From assembly GCA_963793275.1 (NCBI GenBank), contig CAWBZL010000003.1, positions 1,178,001 to 1,242,000 of the forward strand: a stretch of 64,000 nt of DNA, written 5' to 3'. Under the pieces are notes generated by a model. It was given only the letters and a program-made list of their open reading frames with translations. It was not told the origin of the DNA and did not search any database. Made by a program: the position numbers and the translations under genes. Below are positions 18,179 to 27,997 of this stretch, in pieces (position 1 is the first letter of the stretch; every line of letters starts with the position of its first letter). The stretch comes from Marinirhabdus sp963793275 (lineage in GTDB: Bacteria; Bacteroidota; Bacteroidia; Flavobacteriales; Flavobacteriaceae).

Positions 18179-18186
18179 TACCTTTG
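18179..18186 (+). promoter_or_regulatory. -7 promoter box upstream of udk
   Basis: TACCTTTG matches TAnnTTTG exactly and lies 17 bp before the udk start codon. I see no clear TTG at the -33 distance. Confidence 0.45.
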
Positions 18187-18203
18187 TCACAAACAGATAA
18201 ACT

Positions 18204-18812
18204 ATGCTCATAATTGGAATTGCAGGCGGTACCGGAAGCGGAAAAACCACCGTGGTACATCAAATTGTGGAACAATTACCAGTAGATGAAGTATGTATAA
18301 TCTCTCAGGATAGTTACTATAATGACACCAGCCATTTAACGTATGAAGAGCGAATTAAAATAAATTTTGATCATCCTAATTCTATAGATTTTAACCTTTT
18401 GGTACAGCACCTGGAGGAACTAAAAAAGGGAAACTCTTTTGAGCAACCTGTTTATAGTTTTAAAGACCACAATCGTACCAGCGAAACAGTGCTTACGCAT
18501 CCAAAAAAAGTAATTATTGTGGAAGGAATTTTAATCTTGACGCACCCAGATATCAGGGAGCTTTTTGATATTAAAATATATGTTCATGCAGACAGTGATG
18601 AACGCCTCATACGAAGGTTAAAACGTGATATTGCTGAACGTGGACGCGATCTGGATGAAGTGCTGCATCGCTATCAAACTACGTTAAAACCTATGCACTT
18701 GCAATTTATTGAGCCTACCAAAGAGTTTGCAGATATTATTATCCCAAACAACCGTTATAATACTGTTGCCGTGGATGTTCTTAGAAAGATTATTCAGCAA
18801 AAAATAGGATAA
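18204..18812 (+). CDS. udk: Uridine kinase
   Basis: Cytoplasmic salvage enzyme of 202 residues that phosphorylates uridine and cytidine. The P-loop is GIAGGTGSGKTTV (residues 5-17), followed by ISQDSYY, NFDHPNSIDF (nucleoside site), VEGILIL and the lid region RLIRRLKRDIAERGRDLDEVL. Length and motifs are standard. The next gene starts at the base after its stop. Confidence 0.96.
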   Translation: MLIIGIAGGTGSGKTTVVHQIVEQLPVDEVCIISQDSYYNDTSHLTYEERIKINFDHPNSIDFNLLVQHLEELKKGNSFEQPVYSFKDHNRTSETVLTHPKKVIIVEGILILTHPDIRELFDIKIYVHADSDERLIRRLKRDIAERGRDLDEVLHRYQTTLKPMHLQFIEPTKEFADIIIPNNRYNTVAVDVLRKIIQQKIG

Positions 18813-19130
18813 ATGAAATTTTCCAACTTAAAAGAAAAACGCTGGCTTATAGTTTTGGGGAGTACCTACATACTCATCCTGATCTTTTTTGCCGTGTGGA
18901 TGCTATTTTTTGACACAAACTCCTATTTAATTCACCGTGAACTGGATGAAGATATTAAAGCATTAGAAGAAAACCAAGAGTTCTATAAAAATGAAATAGA
19001 AAAAGATAAAGTATTTCTGAACAAAATGAAAGATAGTAACGAGATTGAAAAATATGCCAGGGAAAAATACTATCTTAAAAAAGAAGGAGAAGATATTTTT
19101 ATCATAGAAAACCAGGACAGCCTTCAGTAA
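18813..19130 (+). CDS. FtsB/DivIC-like septum formation protein
   Basis: Bitopic membrane protein of 105 residues. A basic N-terminus (KEKRW) precedes one helix (about 12-32), then a coiled coil with heptads (DEDIKALEENQEFYKNEIEKDKVFLNKM) and a short C-terminal part (YAREKYYLKKEGEDIFII) as in DivIC/FtsB. It would act in the divisome with FtsL/FtsQ-type partners. It is directly coupled to udk and followed by mutA, an arrangement seen in other flavobacteria as far as I recall. Confidence 0.85.
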   Translation: MKFSNLKEKRWLIVLGSTYILILIFFAVWMLFFDTNSYLIHRELDEDIKALEENQEFYKNEIEKDKVFLNKMKDSNEIEKYAREKYYLKKEGEDIFIIENQDSLQ

Positions 19131-19160
19131 AATTCCAAACCACAAAAACAAATCACAACG

Positions 19161-20531
19161 TTGAAAACCAATTTATTTAAAGACTTCCAACCTGTTTCTG
19201 CAAAACAATGGAAACAGAAAATACAAATGGACCTAAAAGGTGCCGACTATAACGACACGCTTGTTTGGCAAAGTCTGGAAGGAGTACACGTGCGTCCCAC
19301 CTATCACGCAGATGATCTTGAAAAAACAATAGAAATTCCAGGACACCCAACGCATTGGAATATCGCTCAAGACGTTTTTATTGATGATGAAGAGATTGCA
19401 AATTCATTGGCGCTAAACTATGTGGAAAAAGGTGCTGAAGCGATTATCTTTACTTCCAAAGCTGTTTTTGATATGGATAAGACATTCGCAAATTTCCCAT
19501 TTAAAAATGTCACAATTTATTTTGAGTTTCAATTTTTAGACGAAACTTTTTTACTGAAACTGATCTCCTATTTAGCCGAAAAAAAAGCTTCAGTATATTA
19601 TAATATAGATTTACTCGGAAATCTCGCTAAAACCGGAAACTGGTTTCAGAATTTAAAAAAAGACCATGAAATCCTGAATAATGTCCAACAAAAGCACAAA
19701 GATAAGCAGCTCATTGCAGTAGATACTTCTATATATCAAAATGCAGGGGCAAACATCGTACAGCAATTAGCTTATGGATTGGCCCACGCCAATGAATATT
19801 TGAATCATTTTTGCGGCTCTGAAACTACTAAAAAGCTTCATCTCACCTTCAGAATAGCGACAGGCTCTAATTACTTTTTTGAGATTGCAAAAATTAGAGC
19901 GCTACGGGTATTGTATGCTAGTTTAGCTTCAGCATATACTATTACAGAAACCTGTCACATACTTGCTACACCCTCCAAACGAAACAAAACTATTTACGAT
20001 TATAATGTGAATATGCTCCGTACCACTACCGAAACTATGAGCGCTGTATTGGGCGGCGCGGACACCATTTGTAATCTTCCCTATGACGCGCTGTATCATA
20101 AAAGTAACGAGTTTGGAGAGCGTATGTCTCGCAATCAGTTATTAATTCTAAAAAAAGAAAGCTATTTCGATGCTGTTTCTAACCCGGCAGATGGTAGTTA
20201 TTATATTGAAACGCTTACCCAACAGCTGGCAGAGCAGGCTTTGGAGGTTTTCAAGTCTATTGAAAAAGGAGGTGGGTTTTTAGCGCAATTGGAGGATGGA
20301 ACCATTCAGAAAAAAATAAAAGAAAGTGCCAGCAGAGAGCAGGAATGGTTTGACCAAGGGAAACTGGTACTAGTGGGTACCAATAAATATCCCAACAATG
20401 CAGACAAAATGAAAAACGATCTGGAGTTGTATCCGTTTGTAAAGACGAATATTAGAAAAACCTTACTATCCCCTATTATTCCTGAAAGACTAGCAGAAAA
20501 AGTTGAACAAGAAAGATTGAGCCATGAGTAG
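19161..20531 (+). CDS. mutA: Methylmalonyl-CoA mutase, small subunit
   Basis: Subunit of 456 residues of the B12-dependent mutase that turns methylmalonyl-CoA into succinyl-CoA. It starts with TTG: the text LFKDFQPVSAKQWKQKIQ that follows is the usual start of this subunit. It has the TIM-barrel-like acyl-CoA domain but no cobalamin-binding domain, so it should be structural and non-catalytic. It is shorter than the actinobacterial subunit, as in other Bacteroidota. It overlaps mutB by 8 bp. Confidence 0.93.
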   Translation: MKTNLFKDFQPVSAKQWKQKIQMDLKGADYNDTLVWQSLEGVHVRPTYHADDLEKTIEIPGHPTHWNIAQDVFIDDEEIANSLALNYVEKGAEAIIFTSKAVFDMDKTFANFPFKNVTIYFEFQFLDETFLLKLISYLAEKKASVYYNIDLLGNLAKTGNWFQNLKKDHEILNNVQQKHKDKQLIAVDTSIYQNAGANIVQQLAYGLAHANEYLNHFCGSETTKKLHLTFRIATGSNYFFEIAKIRALRVLYASLASAYTITETCHILATPSKRNKTIYDYNVNMLRTTTETMSAVLGGADTICNLPYDALYHKSNEFGERMSRNQLLILKKESYFDAVSNPADGSYYIETLTQQLAEQALEVFKSIEKGGGFLAQLEDGTIQKKIKESASREQEWFDQGKLVLVGTNKYPNNADKMKNDLELYPFVKTNIRKTLLSPIIPERLAEKVEQERLSHE

Positions 20532-22649
20532 AAAAAATCTCCAACATCTTACATTGAAAACTTCGAACGACGAGCGACGAGTGACCAATGAAGAAACCTT
20601 TAAAACTGCTGAAGATATTGACATTAAAAGGATATATGGTAAAGCTGACGTAACACATGTAAAGCACCTCAATTTTGTTGCTGGCTTGGCGCCACACCTT
20701 AGGGGACCTTATTCTACGATGTATGTTCGCAGGCCCTGGACAATTCGTCAATACGCAGGATTTTCGACGGCAGAAGACAGCAATGCTTTTTACAGACGGA
20801 ATTTGGCTGCCGGACAAAAAGGACTTTCCGTTGCGTTCGATCTGGCTACGCACCGCGGGTATGACAGCGATCACGAACGTGTGGTGGGTGATGTTGGGAA
20901 AGCTGGTGTGGCCATTGATAGTGTGGAGGATATGAAAATTTTGTTCGACCAGATTCCGTTGGACAAAATGAGCGTTTCTATGACAATGAATGGCGCCGTA
21001 CTACCCATTATGGCTTTTTATATTGTCGCTGCCCAGGAACAGGGAGTCTCACCTGAAGCGCTGGCAGGAACAATTCAAAACGATATTTTAAAAGAGTTTA
21101 TGGTACGGAATACGTATATCTATCCGCCTACGCCTTCCATGAAAATAATCAGTGATATTTTTGAATTTACTTCAGAAAAGATGCCGAAATTCAACAGTAT
21201 TTCTATTTCTGGATACCATATGCAGGAAGCCGGAGCCACGTGCGATATTGAGCTGGCCTACACACTGGCAGATGGGTTGGAATACATTAGAACCGGGATT
21301 GCAGCGGGGATGGATATAGACACCTTTGCTCCACGCCTATCTTTCTTTTGGGCTATTGGAATGAATCATTTTATGGAAATCGCCAAAATGCGCGCGGCAC
21401 GAATGTTATGGGCAAAAATTGTAAAACAGTTTAATCCTAAAAATTCAAAATCGCTGGCCCTACGAACCCACTGCCAGACAAGTGGATGGAGTCTCACAGC
21501 ACAGGATCCTTTTAATAATGTTGCCAGAACCTGTATTGAAGCTTCGGCAGCGGCCTTCGGAGGAACGCAGAGTTTACATACCAATGCGTTGGATGAGGCC
21601 ATTGCGCTACCAACAGATTTTTCAGCACGAATAGCAAGAAACACGCAGATATACTTACAGGAAGAGACCCAAATTAATAGAACGGTAGATCCCTGGGCAG
21701 GTAGTTATTACGTTGAAAGATTAACCAACGATATTGCTGAAAAAGCCTGGAAACTCATTGAAGAGGTAGAAGAATTAGGAGGCATGACTAAAGCTATTGA
21801 AGCCGGGATCCCAAAATTACGCATTGAAGAAGCCGCTGCCAGGAAGCAAGCCAGGATAGATGGCGGAACAGATGTGATAGTTGGTGTAAATCAATTTCAG
21901 CTAGAGAAAGAAGATCCTTTACAAATTCTGGATGTAGACAATCAAAAAGTACGTAAAGGCCAGATGGAACTTTTAGACCGAATTAAAAAAGAAAGAAATG
22001 CAACAAAAGTTTCCGAAGCCTTAAAAAAACTCACCCAATGTGCCAAAACAGGTGATGGAAATTTACTAGCTTTAGCCATAGAAGCTGCCAGAGAAAGAGC
22101 AACACTAGGCGAAATTAGTGATGCGTTGGAGGAAGAGTTTGGCAGATATAAAGCACAAATTAAATCGTTTAGTGGCGTGTATAGCAAAGAGATAAAAAAA
22201 GATCCACAATTTGCCAAGGCAAGACAACTCGCAGACCAGTTTGCAGAACTGGAAGGCCGTCGTCCGCGCATTATGATTGCCAAAATGGGACAGGATGGTC
22301 ACGATCGTGGTGCAAAAGTAGTCGCTACAGGCTATGCAGATGTAGGGTTTGATGTAGATATTGGTCCTTTATTCCAAACACCAAAAGAAGCTGCCCAACA
22401 AGCTATTGAGAACGACGTACACATCTTAGGTGTATCTAGCCTTGCCGCTGGTCATAAAACATTGGTTCCGCAGGTAATTGAGGAAATGAAAAAGTTAGGA
22501 CGTGAAGATATCATGGTTATTGTTGGCGGTGTTATTCCGCCGCAGGATTATCAATTTTTGTTCGACGCCGGTGCGGTAGCTGTATTCGGCCCGGAACAAG
22601 AATAAGTGATGCTGCCATTGCAATTTTGAAGGTTCTGATTGGAGAATAA
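20524..22649 (+). CDS. mutB: Methylmalonyl-CoA mutase, large (catalytic) subunit, with a frameshift near the 3' end
   Basis: Catalytic subunit. The barrel domain has RRPWTIRQYAGFSTAEDSN, ATHRGYDSDH and RTHCQTSGWSLTAQDP; the C-terminal cobalamin domain has the lower-ligand motif DGHDRG (His593). As written, the frame ends at 22605 with AVFGPEQE, 15-20 residues short. Near 22590 a G appears missing (CCGG for CCGGG). Restoring it gives GPGTRISDAAIAILKVLIGE and a stop at 22649, 3 bp before the next gene, for a 708-residue protein of normal length. The N-terminal 25 residues are low in conservation and include a GA-rich repeat-like stretch (DERRVTNEE). Confidence 0.93.
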
Positions 22650-22652
22650 AAA

Positions 22653-23312
22653 ATGAATAAAACTGTTCTGAAAAGCAAATTAAAGCGACACAAAATTACG
22701 TATACATTTACCGATGAATTGCTGGTGCTTGGAAAGGCAAAAAATGAGTACCTCACCATTATTGGTTTTATAATTTTACCATCTCTTGGAGCCATTTCAC
22801 TCATACTTCTATTTTATGTATTTGCTGTTTTCGATGGATCGGTAATTTCGGGATATATGTTTTTTGCAATTGTTATGTTATTTGGGATAAGTGGCTATAA
22901 TTTTTCAAAAGTTACATCGAAAAAGAAAACAAATAGGGAGCGTAAAATTATTGGTAATAAAGCTATTACCATAGAAAACAGCCGTCATTCCTTTACGTTT
23001 ACTAAACATAATACGATTCAGATAAGCTGTGTAATGAATAAAATAAATGAGACCATATATCACGGGCAGGTATTCTTGGTAGATAACGAGCATCACAGAA
23101 TTACCATTCTTGGTTTGGATGATGAAGACGAACGATATCTGGAAAACGATTTAAAATGGTTTGCAAATTTTATTACATCCCAATTAGAGATCACAAAAAC
23201 TTCGGGGATTCCAGATGATTTTATTTTTTATGAAATTGGCGCGTGTGAAACGGAATTTCTATATTTGATGCAGTTTAAGAAAAGAACAGGTTTCCCGCCT
23301 TTGTGGGAATAA
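22653..23312 (+). CDS. Hypothetical membrane protein
   Basis: Unrecognised protein of 219 residues. Two membrane helices (about 34-56 and 65-83) are followed by a basic stretch (SKKKTNRERK) and a soluble part of beta strands and a helix, which somewhat recalls a YcxB- or PH-like membrane-anchored domain. It starts 3 bp after the corrected mutB stop, so it may be co-transcribed with the mutase. Function unknown. Confidence 0.7.
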   Translation: MNKTVLKSKLKRHKITYTFTDELLVLGKAKNEYLTIIGFIILPSLGAISLILLFYVFAVFDGSVISGYMFFAIVMLFGISGYNFSKVTSKKKTNRERKIIGNKAITIENSRHSFTFTKHNTIQISCVMNKINETIYHGQVFLVDNEHHRITILGLDDEDERYLENDLKWFANFITSQLEITKTSGIPDDFIFYEIGACETEFLYLMQFKKRTGFPPLWE

Positions 23313-23325
23313 AAAAATATTATGT

Positions 23326-24060
23326 ATGGGAAGAGCTTTCGAATTTAGAAAAGCAAGAAAGATGAAGCGCTGGTCTGCAATGTCCAAAGCGTTCACACGA
23401 ATTGGAAAGGACATTGTCATGGCCGTAAAAGAAGGCGGACCAGATCCCGACGCCAATTCCAGATTACGTGCCGTAATACAAAATGCGAAGGCAGTAAATA
23501 TGCCTAAAGACAATGTAGAGCGTGCCATTAAAAGAGCCAGCGATAAAAGTCTTGGCGATTTCAAAGAGGTTTTATTTGAAGGATACGCACAACACGGTAT
23601 TGCGGTTCTTATTGAAACTGCAACCGATAATAATACAAGAACCGTTGCCAATGTACGCTCCTACTTTAATAAAACCGACGGAAGTTTAGGAACCTCAGGA
23701 TCGGTAGTATTTATGTTCGATCACGTGTGTAACTTTAGGATTAATGCTGATGGTCGCGATCTGGAAGAACTGGAACTGGAATTAATAGACTTTGGTGTAG
23801 AAGAGATTTTCAACAACGAAGATGAAGAAGAACCGGGCGTGATGATTTATGCTCCTTTTGAAAGCTTTGGCGCCATACAATCGTATCTGGAAGAAAATAA
23901 TATTGAGATCATTTCTTCGGGTTTTGAACGTATTCCTCAAGTTACCAAATCCGTTAATGCTGAACAGGCGGCCGATGTTGAAAAACTGCTTGAAAAGCTG
24001 GAAGAAGACGACGATGTGCAAAATGTATATCACACTATGGAAGAAGCTTCAGAAGCATAA
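23326..24060 (+). CDS. YebC/PmpR-family regulator or translation factor
   Basis: Protein of 244 residues of the TACO1/YebC family, with the start MGRAFEFRKARKMKRWSAMSKAF. It continues ARLR-like DPDANSRLRAVIQNAKAVNMPKDNVERAI, the FEGYAQHGIAVLIE strand and the acidic central domain with EDEEEPGVMIY. Members act as DNA-binding regulators or help ribosomes through proline stretches. It follows the hypothetical gene by 13 bp and ends at a bidirectional terminator. Confidence 0.93.
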   Translation: MGRAFEFRKARKMKRWSAMSKAFTRIGKDIVMAVKEGGPDPDANSRLRAVIQNAKAVNMPKDNVERAIKRASDKSLGDFKEVLFEGYAQHGIAVLIETATDNNTRTVANVRSYFNKTDGSLGTSGSVVFMFDHVCNFRINADGRDLEELELELIDFGVEEIFNNEDEEEPGVMIYAPFESFGAIQSYLEENNIEIISSGFERIPQVTKSVNAEQAADVEKLLEKLEEDDDVQNVYHTMEEASEA

Positions 24061-24074
24061 AATTTCTGAAATAC

Positions 24075-24120
24075 AAAATATCCCAAATTCCAACGTAATA
24101 TTTGTAATTTGGGATATTTT
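24075..24120. terminator. Bidirectional terminator between yebC and the LVIVD protein gene
   Basis: AAAATATCCCAAATT pairs perfectly with AATTTGGGATATTTT around a 16-base loop. T-runs on both sides let it serve both convergent genes; the right arm touches the stop codon of the minus-strand gene. Confidence 0.85.
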
Positions 24121-25537
24121 ATTGCTTTACTATCTTATAAGCAGCCGTATTATTAATAGAAACAATATACAATCCAGCCGCCCAATAATTAGTATTAATT
24201 TGTATTAAAGTAAGACCACCAATGCTTTCTTCTGAAAAGACCTGCTTCCCTGTTATATCTGAAATATGAATTGTTTCAATTGCCGTATTTGTACTGGAAA
24301 TGGTTAGTTTATCTGAAGTAGGATTCGGGAAAATAGTGAACATTTCAGTAGTATTTTCAGGCACAGAAAGTGTTCCTGATGGCCGTACCAAAAGCATTCC
24401 CTCTACTCTATCGCTTATAATTATATTTCCGCTTTCAAAATAGGGATACATATTCCACGAGCCATTAAAACCAGCTTGATTATTGGCGGGATAGCTATCG
24501 AAAAATGCAATTTCCTCCATAATACTATTTTCAATATCTGAAATATCTATTATTCGAAGTCCTGCTGCATTATTGGCAAGATAGAATTTAGTACCTTTTA
24601 CATAGCCATTATGATCTGTTGCGCCCGTAGGGCCTTCATATTCAAAATGAAATTGAGGATTATCCAGGTCTTCTACATTAAATATAATTGTTCTTGAATT
24701 TATTCCTGTATCTATTTCATCTGTCTCATCTCCCAGTAAAAAAAAGCGTCTATCTTCGGTAAGCCACCCCTGGTGCGTATAATTAACGTTATTGTAGCCT
24801 ATTGTTGCTATAGTTATCACGTTATTTTTATCGGTTACATCTTCAATCACAATTTCGGTTTCATTGCTACCAAAAAGTATCTCTCTCCCGGTATAATCTG
24901 TATCCGGACCATCGTACACAATAATTTGTGCATCGTGACAATAATTATCGGCGGCGTAACCACCTGCTGCAATAGGATTAAGGGGATCCTGAATGTTTAC
25001 AAAATGCGGTCCTCCACTAAACGTATTGCTTCCTACCACATAAGCGAAACCTGTTTCTTGATTAATTGCAATGTTATGTGCTTTACCAAATTCATCATAA
25101 TATGCATCTTTAGTAAATATAACCGGCGGGTTTGCAACATCTCTTAATTTGGTGAGGTCGAATACCTGCATGCCGTGTCCTGCGTCCTCACTAACAACAA
25201 AAGCGAAATTATTATACGTTTTCACATCTCTCCAGGTGGTATGCTCATTACTTTCTCCAGGTAATTGTCCCAAATACACAGGGTTTACGGGGTCTGAAAC
25301 ATCAATAAATGCAGTCGCTTCGTTTAAACAGATCAAGGCATATTCCTTTCCGTCCTGTGGGTCTGTCCAACCCCAGGAATCGTTCGCCTTCACCGAATTC
25401 ATTGTTGTAAGGGTAACCTGAGAGAGTAAGTCAAGATTATTACATTCAAACGGGCCTGCCATATTATTTTCGCATGGCGTCTGCGCCATACTGCTGAAAG
25501 TGATAAAAACTATAAAGAGACTGAAGTGAAATTTCAT
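24119..25537 (-). CDS. Choice-of-anchor B family (LVIVD repeat) protein with type IX sorting domain
   Basis: Secreted protein of 472 residues. A signal peptide (LFIVFITFSSMAQ) precedes LVIVD-type propeller repeats, seen as recurring VxDVSDPxNPVxLG segments (AFIDVSDPVNPVYLGQLPG, FVNIQDPLNPIAAGG) and HTTWRDVKTYNNFAFVV. The C-terminal 75 residues (FTIFPNPTSDKLTIS ... GLYIVSINNTAAYKIVKQ) are a type A T9SS sorting domain. It is therefore secreted through the outer membrane and attached to the surface or released. No enzyme activity is evident. Confidence 0.88.
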   Translation of the reverse strand: MKFHFSLFIVFITFSSMAQTPCENNMAGPFECNNLDLLSQVTLTTMNSVKANDSWGWTDPQDGKEYALICLNEATAFIDVSDPVNPVYLGQLPGESNEHTTWRDVKTYNNFAFVVSEDAGHGMQVFDLTKLRDVANPPVIFTKDAYYDEFGKAHNIAINQETGFAYVVGSNTFSGGPHFVNIQDPLNPIAAGGYAADNYCHDAQIIVYDGPDTDYTGREILFGSNETEIVIEDVTDKNNVITIATIGYNNVNYTHQGWLTEDRRFFLLGDETDEIDTGINSRTIIFNVEDLDNPQFHFEYEGPTGATDHNGYVKGTKFYLANNAAGLRIIDISDIENSIMEEIAFFDSYPANNQAGFNGSWNMYPYFESGNIIISDRVEGMLLVRPSGTLSVPENTTEMFTIFPNPTSDKLTISSTNTAIETIHISDITGKQVFSEESIGGLTLIQINTNYWAAGLYIVSINNTAAYKIVKQ

Positions 25538-25585
25538 AGAAAGAGATTTCAGTAAAGCTACGAAGAAAAGATGGGAACCTGGAAT

Positions 25586-26122
25586 TTATGAATAGGCTGG
25601 TATTTTACCAATAACCCCGTCGTAATATTTCCGAAGAATAGGCATATCTTTTTTAATATCACCTGAGGGGTAAAATGCCGGATTAATAGTGACCGTTTTA
25701 GTTTTATAATCGAAAGAAACAGGGATAATGGGGACATCTGCCTGTAATGCTATATAGTAAAATCCTGTTTTCCAGGAAACTACTTTTTTTCGGGTGCCTT
25801 CTGGTGCGAGTGAAAGCCTGAATTCTTCCTTGTCTTCAAAAACTTTTGCAAATGCTTCTACTTTATTTTGTCCCGGTGTGCGATCTAAAGATGCACCTCC
25901 CATCCATCTAAAATACCAACCAAAAGGAACTTTAAAAAGCTCTTTCTTTCCTACAAAGTTAATCTGTATTTTTAAAACGCGTCTTGTGAAAACACCAATG
26001 TAGAAATCGTGCCAACTGGTATGCGGAACAACTATAATTACGGATTTTTTGATAGTTCTATCAAAATCACCTGCAATACTCCAGCCTAAAACTTTTTTGA
26101 ATATAAATGATGCTAATCCCAA
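25586..26122 (-). CDS. PlsC-like lysophospholipid acyltransferase
   Basis: Acyltransferase of 178 residues. The HxxxxD site appears as HTSWHD, followed by the GKKELFKVPFGWYFRWMGGASLDR block and the substrate motif APEGTRKK. This short form resembles the 1-acyl-glycerol-phosphate acyltransferase-like proteins of flavobacteria; the true acyl acceptor is unknown. It starts 17 bp after the KdsB fusion gene on the same strand, so a lipid or lipid A role is plausible. Confidence 0.82.
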   Translation of the reverse strand: MGLASFIFKKVLGWSIAGDFDRTIKKSVIIVVPHTSWHDFYIGVFTRRVLKIQINFVGKKELFKVPFGWYFRWMGGASLDRTPGQNKVEAFAKVFEDKEEFRLSLAPEGTRKKVVSWKTGFYYIALQADVPIIPVSFDYKTKTVTINPAFYPSGDIKKDMPILRKYYDGVIGKIPAYS

Positions 26123-26138
26123 TACGTGCGTGCTATGA

Positions 26139-27968
26139 CTACATTTTCAAATATAGTGCTTTTAGCTTTTCCCGGGTCATAATAGTTTCCCAATCGTCAC
26201 CCAGAGCATTTTCCCAAAGTGGTACCAAACTGAGCGCTATGTCTATCATAGACTCCATTTGATCTTCGGTAAGATTTGCACAAATATTTTGCGGGATATT
26301 AATATTATGCAGTTTCACCATTTCTTTAAACAGCACTACATCTTTAGGATAATACTCTTCTAAATGGTCAAACACAATACAATTTCCTACACCGTGCTTG
26401 GTACCTAATACATAGGAAAGCCCATAACTCATTGCGTGTGCAACACCTACCTGAGAATAGGCGATACTCATTCCGCCGTGCCAGGAAGCCATCATAAGTT
26501 TGGCTCTGCATTCGGCATCGGACAGTGTATCTGTTAAGAAAATTTCTTTACAAAGATCGTACGCTTTTTCGCCGTAGCTTTCGCTAAATGCATTGAGGAA
26601 GGTTCCGTTAAGAGACTCGACACAATGAATAAAACAATCCATTCCTGTAAAGAACCATTGGTCTTTTGGTACGCCTTGCGTTAAGTCCGGATCCAGAACA
26701 ACCTGATCGTAAGGTGTAAAATCGCTGTTTAGTCCCAGTTTCTTTTCCGGCCCGGTTAAAATTGCTGTTCTGGAAACTTCGGCACCCGTTCCAGAGATTG
26801 TAGGAATACCAATATGGTATACTCCTTTAGTTTTTAATAAGTCCCAGCCCTGATAGTCTGCTGCACTTCCTTTGTTAGTAAGCAGTAAAGAAACTGCTTT
26901 GGCCAGATCTAAGATACTTCCTCCACCAATGCCAATAATACCAGAGGGTTGATACGTAAATTCGTTTTTAATATTTTTTACGATGGTGTCTACTTGCTCT
27001 GTTTTAGGCTCTTCGGCTGTAGAAACAAAGATAAGCTTATCGTTAAACCGAAGCGTGAGTTTGTTTTTAAACACTTCATTTTTCTTGAAAACATCGTCTA
27101 CCAAATAAATAAAGGGTGCTTTGTCTTTCCTTTGCGGTGCTAATATAGACGGTAACTGGTCGAAACACCCTTGTCCAAAAATAACTTTTGGTACCATTGG
27201 GAAATTTCGGTATTTGTTATTTACCGAAGTACTGGAACTTTCTTTAAATGCTTTATTTGCTCGCACCAAATCTTCTGGAGTATCTATTTCAATACCCTCA
27301 TTATTGTTAATTGCCATTTTTATATTCTTACCGTATTCCAAATAGCGAATACATTCAATTTTTTCGGCAGCTTCCAGGGCACGCATTGGTAACTTTTGGA
27401 AATCCATTAAGGCTTGTTTTCTAAACGCGTAGATCCCTTTGTGTTTGTAATATTGTACTGCAATATTTTTATCGCGGGGATACGGGATAGGGGATCGTGA
27501 AAAGTATTGGGCAAAATTATCTTTATCTACGACAACTTTTACAGCATTGGGGTCGCTTATTTCTTTCCAGTCGTAAATTTCGGTCATTAAGGAAGCCAGG
27601 TCAATTTTTTCGGCATCGGGGCCTTTAAATACTGCCAACACTTGCTCAAGACCTTTCTTACTTGTAAAAGGTTCATCTCCCTGAACATTTACAATAATAT
27701 CCACATCCATATTTTCGACAGCTTCGGCAATACGGTCGCTTCCGCAATCGTGTTCCTGTAAGCTCATAATAGCTTTGCCTCCATTCACTTCAATTTCGTT
27801 GTAGATAATCTCGCTATCGGTTACTACGTACACTTCATCAAAAAGTTCGGTTCCTTTTGTAGCTTCATAGGTCCTTACAATTACAGGCTTACCGCCCAAA
27901 TCTTGCATTAATTTTCCTGGAAATCTAGAGGCGCCGTATCGCGCCGGGATCATTGCAATTATTTTCAA
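26139..27968 (-). CDS. kdsB: Fusion of Kdo cytidylyltransferase (KdsB) and iron-type alcohol dehydrogenase (KdnB-like)
   Basis: Single frame of 609 residues. Residues 1-240 are CMP-Kdo synthetase: IPARYGASRFPGK, the NVQGDEPF motif and IEIDTPEDLVRANK. A short Ser/Asn linker (241-252) leads to a group III iron-dependent alcohol dehydrogenase (253-609), with the nucleotide loop GIIGIGGGSILDLAKAV, TISGTGAEVSRTAI, LDPDL, MDCFIHCVES and HAMSYGLSYVLGTKHG, where the metal-binding His residues lie. In Shewanella, KdnB of this dehydrogenase class oxidises Kdo at C8 for 8-amino-Kdo synthesis, so the fusion probably makes and activates a modified Kdo. The aminotransferase KdnA is not in the window. The TTG start is chosen because KIIAMIPARYG aligns with KdsB. 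Confidence 0.88.
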   Translation of the reverse strand: MKIIAMIPARYGASRFPGKLMQDLGGKPVIVRTYEATKGTELFDEVYVVTDSEIIYNEIEVNGGKAIMSLQEHDCGSDRIAEAVENMDVDIIVNVQGDEPFTSKKGLEQVLAVFKGPDAEKIDLASLMTEIYDWKEISDPNAVKVVVDKDNFAQYFSRSPIPYPRDKNIAVQYYKHKGIYAFRKQALMDFQKLPMRALEAAEKIECIRYLEYGKNIKMAINNNEGIEIDTPEDLVRANKAFKESSSTSVNNKYRNFPMVPKVIFGQGCFDQLPSILAPQRKDKAPFIYLVDDVFKKNEVFKNKLTLRFNDKLIFVSTAEEPKTEQVDTIVKNIKNEFTYQPSGIIGIGGGSILDLAKAVSLLLTNKGSAADYQGWDLLKTKGVYHIGIPTISGTGAEVSRTAILTGPEKKLGLNSDFTPYDQVVLDPDLTQGVPKDQWFFTGMDCFIHCVESLNGTFLNAFSESYGEKAYDLCKEIFLTDTLSDAECRAKLMMASWHGGMSIAYSQVGVAHAMSYGLSYVLGTKHGVGNCIVFDHLEEYYPKDVVLFKEMVKLHNINIPQNICANLTEDQMESMIDIALSLVPLWENALGDDWETIMTREKLKALYLKM

Positions 27969-27997
27969 ATCTTGGTAGTGTTTGGTGTTTTGGTGAA

